From REEB95 sp035632395 (GTDB lineage: Bacteria > Pseudomonadota > Alphaproteobacteria > ATCC43930 > CGMCC-115725), in assembly GCA_035632395.1 (NCBI GenBank), contig DASQGX010000198.1, positions 1-8,701 on the forward strand: 8,701 nucleotides of DNA, read 5' to 3'. A program made the translations under genes and the position numbers. The notes below the pieces were generated by a model. It searched no databases, was not told the DNA's origin, and was given only the letters and a program-made list of their open reading frames with translations. This document shows, piece by piece, positions 5,518 to 8,701 of the stretch. Numbering within the stretch: position 1 is the stretch's first letter; every line of letters starts with the position of its first letter.

Positions 5518-6351
5518 ATGACCGGACCGCTGGCCGGCAAACGCATCGCGGTACCCGAAAGCCGCGAGCTCGACCTGTTCGCCCGCATGCTCGAAGAACA
5601 GGGTGCCGAAACTTTGCGCTGTCCGCTGGTGGCGATCCGCGACCTCGACGATCCGGCGCCGGCCGAAGCGTGGCTCCGGCGTCTCATCGCCGGACGTTTC
5701 GACGATCTAATCCTGCTGACCGGGGAAGGCTTGCGGCGCTTGATCGGCATCGCCCGGCGCGCCGGCATCGAGAGCGAATTCATCGCTGCGCTCGGCACAG
5801 TGCGCACGATTACGCGCGGACCGAAACCGGTGCGGGCACTGCGCGAGATCGGCCTCAAGGCAGGCGTGGTTGCCGACGAACCGACAACCGCCGGCATCAT
5901 CGCGACGCTCGTGGACGAGAACCTCAACGGCCGAACCGTTGGCGTGCAGCTCTATCCGGGCAATCCGAATGCACTGTTGCTCGGCTTCCTCGATCAAGCG
6001 GGCGCCGGCGCCGATCCGGTCCTGCCCTACGCCTATGCAAGCAATGCGGAGACGGACCAAGTCGTCGCGCTGATTGGCGAACTCGCGGCAGGCGCGCTCC
6101 ACGCCATCGCGTTCACCGGCTCGATGCAGGTCGAGCGCCTGGCCGAGGTTGCCCACACGCGTGGGCTTGAGATGCAGCTGCGCGACGGATTGACGCGCAC
6201 CACGATTGCCGCGATCGGCCCCGTGGTAAGCGAGGCGCTGGAAAAAATCGGCGGCCGTGTCGCGATCACACCGGCTGGTGGCTCGTTTCACCTCAAGCCA
6301 CTGGTCAATGCCATCGTTGCCGCGCTCGGCAATAACACGCCACTGCAATAA
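5518..6351 (+). CDS. Uroporphyrinogen-III synthase-like protein (HemD family)
   Basis: The 277-residue product has the two-lobe layout of uroporphyrinogen-III synthase, which closes hydroxymethylbilane to uroporphyrinogen III for haem, sirohaem and B12. Lobe features in order are GKRIAVPESRELDLFARMLEEQG near the start, DDLILLTGEGLRRLI (62-76), RTITRGPKPVRALREIGL, TTAGIIATL, then GRTVGVQLYPG, an IAFTGSMQVERL segment (199-202 FTGS) and a C-terminal AIGPVVSEAL...GGSFHLKPLV. At the two places where HemD proteins commonly read Thr-Ser, this protein has Thr-Gly (68-69 and 200-201). The start follows AGGG at 5506-5509, eight bases ahead. No hemC or other haem gene is nearby, so this may be a paralogue with a different task rather than the housekeeping enzyme. 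The fold assignment is good, the activity unproven. It lies between purS and a histidine kinase, possibly co-transcribed with purCS. Confidence 0.75.
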   Translation: MTGPLAGKRIAVPESRELDLFARMLEEQGAETLRCPLVAIRDLDDPAPAEAWLRRLIAGRFDDLILLTGEGLRRLIGIARRAGIESEFIAALGTVRTITRGPKPVRALREIGLKAGVVADEPTTAGIIATLVDENLNGRTVGVQLYPGNPNALLLGFLDQAGAGADPVLPYAYASNAETDQVVALIGELAAGALHAIAFTGSMQVERLAEVAHTRGLEMQLRDGLTRTTIAAIGPVVSEALEKIGGRVAITPAGGSFHLKPLVNAIVAALGNNTPLQ

Positions 6352-6402
6352 AACTGAAACGGCGTCGTCATATTCTGCCGGAAATTTTTCAGTCGTGTGT
6401 CA

Positions 6403-6423
6403 TTGCGTGCGGCACGCGCGCAA
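6403..6423. repeat. Imperfect palindrome upstream of the histidine kinase gene
   Basis: TTGCGTGCG (6403-6411) and CGCGCGCAA (6415-6423) form 9-bp inverted arms with one G-T mismatch around GCA. It sits in the 155-base gap between the HemD-like gene and the kinase, 84 bases before the kinase ATG. No T run follows, so it does not look like a terminator; it may be a protein-binding site or chance. Confidence 0.3.
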
Positions 6424-6506
6424 CAAAATCGGGAAACGGCCGTCTATTCAGAAAGAATTAGCGGTTCGGCCTCTAGCGTCCGGCCGCCACCAACGGATTC
6501 TTGTGG

Positions 6507-7748
6507 ATGTTGTCGCCGTCTCCCCTGCCCGCCCTGCCCGATGACAGCGGCCACGCCGGCTTGGCCGACGTGTTACTCGACATCGCACCGGTTACGCCGC
6601 AGATCACCAGCGGCGTCGTATACAACCGGTTCCGCGACGATGCCGAGCTGATCTCGATCCCCGTCGTCGCCGACGGCAAGCCGATTGGTCTCGTCTATCG
6701 CACGACTTTGATGATGGGTCTGGCGCACAAATACGGCAATGCGCTCTATGCCGACAAACCGGTGACGCATCTGATGGATGCGCAGCCGCTGATCGTCGAC
6801 CAGTCGGTGAGCGTCGACGAGCTGGAAGCGACCATCGCCAACGAAAAGCCATCGGCGCTGATGCGCGGCTTCATCGTTACGCGCGATGGACGCTATGCTG
6901 GCGTCGCCAGTGCGCTATCGCTGTTGCGGCTCGGCATGGCGCGCACCGCGCGGCGCAATCGCGAGCTCGAACACGCGCGAAGCCGCGCCGAGGCGGCGAA
7001 CGAGGCGAAGTCGCAGTTCCTCACCATCATGACGCACGAGCTGCGTACGCCGCTCAACGCCATCATCGGCTTCACCGACCTGATGCAAAGCGGTATCTAC
7101 GGCACGATCGCGCCGCCGCGCTACGGCGATTACATCACCGATATCAACAACGCCGCCAACCAGCTTCTGTCGATCATCAACGACGTGCTCGACATGGCCA
7201 AGATCGAGCAAGGCAAGATGGTGCTGCAGGACGAGCCGGTCGACGTCAAATCGCTGATCGGCACTTTGCTGCGCGTGGTCAATGAACGCGCCCAGGCCGG
7301 CCGCCTGTCGCTGTCGAGCGATCTGCCGCAGGAGCCGGTGACGCTCAGCGCCGATCAGCGGGCGCTGCGCCACATCCTGCTCAATCTGCTGTCGAATGCG
7401 ATCAAGTTCACGCCGGCGGGCGGCGACATCCAAGTGCGGCTGACGCTGCTGCGCGATGGCGGGATCGAACTCGCAGTCGCCGACACCGGCATCGGCATGA
7501 CGGAGGAACACATCACGGTGGCGCTCACGCCCTTTGCCCAGGTGGAGAACGCCTATACCCGCAAATACGATGGTACCGGCCTCGGCTTGCCGTTGGTCAA
7601 GTCCCTGGTCGAGTTGCACGGCGCCGAACTGACGATCGATAGCCAGCTCGGCGCCGGCACGGTCGTCCGTATCGGCTTCGGCGCCGCGCGCGTGCTCGAG
7701 CCCGTGGCACGGCTGGCGCCTCCCAGCCTCTTCGCCCGCGCGTCGTAA
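6507..7748 (+). CDS. Soluble sensor histidine kinase with N-terminal CBS-like pair
   Basis: The 413-residue kinase has no hydrophobic segment long enough to span a membrane, so it should sense a cytoplasmic signal. Residues about 25-145 resemble a CBS pair: repeat one carries IPVVADGKPIGLVYR, and repeat two runs from MDAQPLIVDQSVSVDEL to GFIVTRDGRYAGVASALSLL. A charged, Ala-rich helix (about 147-167) leads to the H-box FLTIMTHELRTPLNAIIGF with phospho-acceptor His177. The ATP-binding domain has the N-box NLLSNAIKF (Asn297), DTGIGM (Asp326), an F-box, and G2 GTGLGLPLVKSL from Gly356. The core resembles alphaproteobacterial PleC/DivJ kinases. No receiver domain is attached and no response regulator is in the window. 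ATG at 6507 is the first ATG in frame; TTG at 6501 is an alternative, and ribosome-binding support is weak (ACGGA, 6493-6497). It lies between the HemD-like gene and purQ. Confidence 0.9.
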   Translation: MLSPSPLPALPDDSGHAGLADVLLDIAPVTPQITSGVVYNRFRDDAELISIPVVADGKPIGLVYRTTLMMGLAHKYGNALYADKPVTHLMDAQPLIVDQSVSVDELEATIANEKPSALMRGFIVTRDGRYAGVASALSLLRLGMARTARRNRELEHARSRAEAANEAKSQFLTIMTHELRTPLNAIIGFTDLMQSGIYGTIAPPRYGDYITDINNAANQLLSIINDVLDMAKIEQGKMVLQDEPVDVKSLIGTLLRVVNERAQAGRLSLSSDLPQEPVTLSADQRALRHILLNLLSNAIKFTPAGGDIQVRLTLLRDGGIELAVADTGIGMTEEHITVALTPFAQVENAYTRKYDGTGLGLPLVKSLVELHGAELTIDSQLGAGTVVRIGFGAARVLEPVARLAPPSLFARAS

Positions 7749-7776
7749 CGTCACGCCGAGTCGTCGCCGGCCGGCC

Positions 7777-7805
7777 TTGATCAGCCGCCCGGCGCGGGCT
7801 ATCTC
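7777..7805 (+). promoter_or_regulatory. purQ: Candidate internal promoter for purQ-purL
   Basis: TTGATC (7777-7782) and TATCTC (7800-7805) are 17 bases apart, with four of six and three of six consensus matches. A start near 7812 would leave about 27 bases before the purQ ATG. The gap after the kinase is 90 bases with no clear terminator, so read-through from upstream is also possible. Confidence 0.3.
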
Positions 7806-7838
7806 AAGGGCGTAGTCCGCGTCCGAGGCCGCCCGTCC

Positions 7839-8528
7839 ATGCAAGCCGCGATCATCCTGTTCCCCGGCTCGAACCGCGAGCAGGACGTGCACGACGCACT
7901 CCAGCGCGCCACCGGCAAGCACCCGTTGCGGGTCTGGCACCGCGATAGCGCCCTGCCCAAGGCCGACCTCATCGTCATTCCCGGCGGCTTTTCCTATGGC
8001 GACTATCTGCGCTGCGGCGCCATGGCGGCGCATTCGCCGATCATGCGCGAGGTCAAGGCGCGCGCCGATGCCGGTACGCCGGTGCTCGGCATCTGCAACG
8101 GCTTCCAGATCATCACCGAGGCGGGTTTGCTGCCCGGCGTGCTGCTGACCAACCGGACGTTGCGCTTCCACTGCAAGGACGTGCATCTGCGCGTCGAGAC
8201 CAGCCAGAGCGTCTACACGCGGCGCTACAACGCCGGCCAGGTGATCCGCGTGCCGGTGGCGCATCACGACGGCAACTATTTCGCCGACAGGAACACGCTC
8301 GATCGGCTCGAAGGCGAAGGCCGCGTCGCCTTCCGCTATTGCAGCGAAGCCGGCGAGGCCGTCGACGAGGCCAACGACAACGGCTCGGCCCGGAACATCG
8401 CCGGCATCCTCAACGAGAAACGCAACGTCCTCGGATTGATGCCGCATCCCGAAGACGCGACCGATCCGCTGCTCGGCTCGACCGGCGGCCAGGGTTTCTT
8501 CGCCTCCCTCGCCGAGGCACTGGCGTGA
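7839..8528 (+). CDS. purQ: FGAM synthase glutaminase subunit PurQ
   Basis: The 229-residue class I glutamine amidotransferase releases ammonia from glutamine and channels it to PurL for converting FGAR to FGAM. The catalytic triad is visible: nucleophile Cys86 in LGICNGFQ, His203 and Glu205 in LMPHPED. Other family hallmarks are IILFPGSNREQD at the start, VIPGGFSYGDYLRCGAMAA and VAHHDGNY. The length is normal for the stand-alone bacterial subunit. The start at 7839 gives the standard beginning; GAGG at 7825-7828 lies ten bases ahead, rather far. Its TGA stop overlaps the purL GTG start as GTGA, so purQ and purL are translationally coupled. A kinase gene, not purS, precedes it. Confidence 0.98.
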   Translation: MQAAIILFPGSNREQDVHDALQRATGKHPLRVWHRDSALPKADLIVIPGGFSYGDYLRCGAMAAHSPIMREVKARADAGTPVLGICNGFQIITEAGLLPGVLLTNRTLRFHCKDVHLRVETSQSVYTRRYNAGQVIRVPVAHHDGNYFADRNTLDRLEGEGRVAFRYCSEAGEAVDEANDNGSARNIAGILNEKRNVLGLMPHPEDATDPLLGSTGGQGFFASLAEALA

Positions 8529-8701
8529 GTCCCGATACCGGCGCGGAATCCGCAGCGACGCTCGACCAGGCGCGGCAGTTCGGCCTTTCCGAGGACGAAT
8601 TCAAGCGCGCCTGCCGCATCATGGGCCGCACGCCGAATTTCACCGAGCTCGGCATCTTCTCGGTGATGTGGTCGGAGCATTGCTCCTACAAATCGTCGAA
8701 G
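8525..8701 (+). CDS. purL: FGAM synthase catalytic subunit PurL, 3' part missing
   Basis: The first 59 codons of the ATP-dependent FGAM synthase are present; the rest lies beyond the right edge. After a short variable head the sequence reads FKRACRIMGRTPNFTELGIFSVMW and then SEHCSYKSSK, the conserved N-terminal signature of small (PurSQL-type) PurL, whose His is an active-site residue. Translation starts at GTG 8525, which overlaps the purQ stop in GTGA; no ATG lies upstream in a usable position. PurL works in a complex with PurQ and PurS, all encoded here. Confidence 0.95.
   Translation, partial: MSPDTGAESAATLDQARQFGLSEDEFKRACRIMGRTPNFTELGIFSVMWSEHCSYKSSK

Noticed and set aside
6352..6390. 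Possible intrinsic terminator after the HemD-like gene (CGGC...GCCG followed by GAAATTTTT).
   Set aside because: The stem is only four base pairs with a long loop, too weak to call despite the T run.
7766..7775. The palindrome GCCGGCCGGC between the kinase and purQ.
   Set aside because: A ten-base GC-only palindrome is expected by chance in DNA of this composition and has no T run or other context.
6915..8447. A 510-codon open frame on the minus strand across the kinase and purQ genes.
   Set aside because: It lies opposite two well-supported genes; its translation is rich in Asp, His, Arg and Ala with no family motif, as expected for an antisense frame in GC-rich DNA.

Overview
The window is a high-GC chromosomal segment of an alphaproteobacterium, most likely of the order Hyphomicrobiales (Rhizobiales). 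The main evidence is an ATP synthase zeta-subunit gene (a family essentially confined to Alphaproteobacteria) close to a purC-purS...purQ-purL group. A PleC/DivJ-style histidine kinase core and a FixK/FNR-type box in front of a pseudoazurin gene agree with this. I cannot name the genus. Apart from the zeta gene, every gene reads on the plus strand. I see no tRNA, rRNA, CRISPR array, insertion sequence or prophage gene.

Left part (1-1202), periplasmic electron transfer. The 3' end of a diheme c-type cytochrome is followed by a pseudoazurin gene with all four type-1 copper ligands at canonical spacing. A textbook FNR/FixK box, TTGAT-N4-GTCAA, lies about 70 bp upstream of the pseudoazurin start, and a strong hairpin terminator closes the unit. 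Pseudoazurin would be expected to rise when oxygen falls and to pass electrons to periplasmic reductases such as nitrite or nitrous oxide reductase, none of which is in the window.

Middle-left (1203-3228), oxalate catabolism. A 318-base gene-free stretch carries two adjacent hairpin-forming palindromes and a candidate promoter. It is followed by a complete oxalyl-CoA decarboxylase gene (oxc). The usual partner, formyl-CoA transferase (frc), is not visible.

Middle (3229-4375). The zeta subunit (F1-ATPase inhibitor, minus strand) converges on oxc and diverges from an NRDE/TANGO2-family gene. A candidate promoter for zeta lies so close to its start codon that the transcript may be leaderless.

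Right part (4376-8701), purine biosynthesis. purC has its own candidate promoter and overlaps purS, which starts with GTG, by one base. purQ overlaps the GTG start of purL, which runs off the window. PurS, PurQ and PurL together form FGAM synthase. Between purS and purQ, where these genes are often adjacent, sit a uroporphyrinogen-III-synthase-like gene and a soluble sensor histidine kinase with an N-terminal CBS-like pair. CBS pairs commonly bind adenine nucleotides, so a nucleotide-sensing kinase inside a purine locus is the most interesting hypothesis here. It remains inference.
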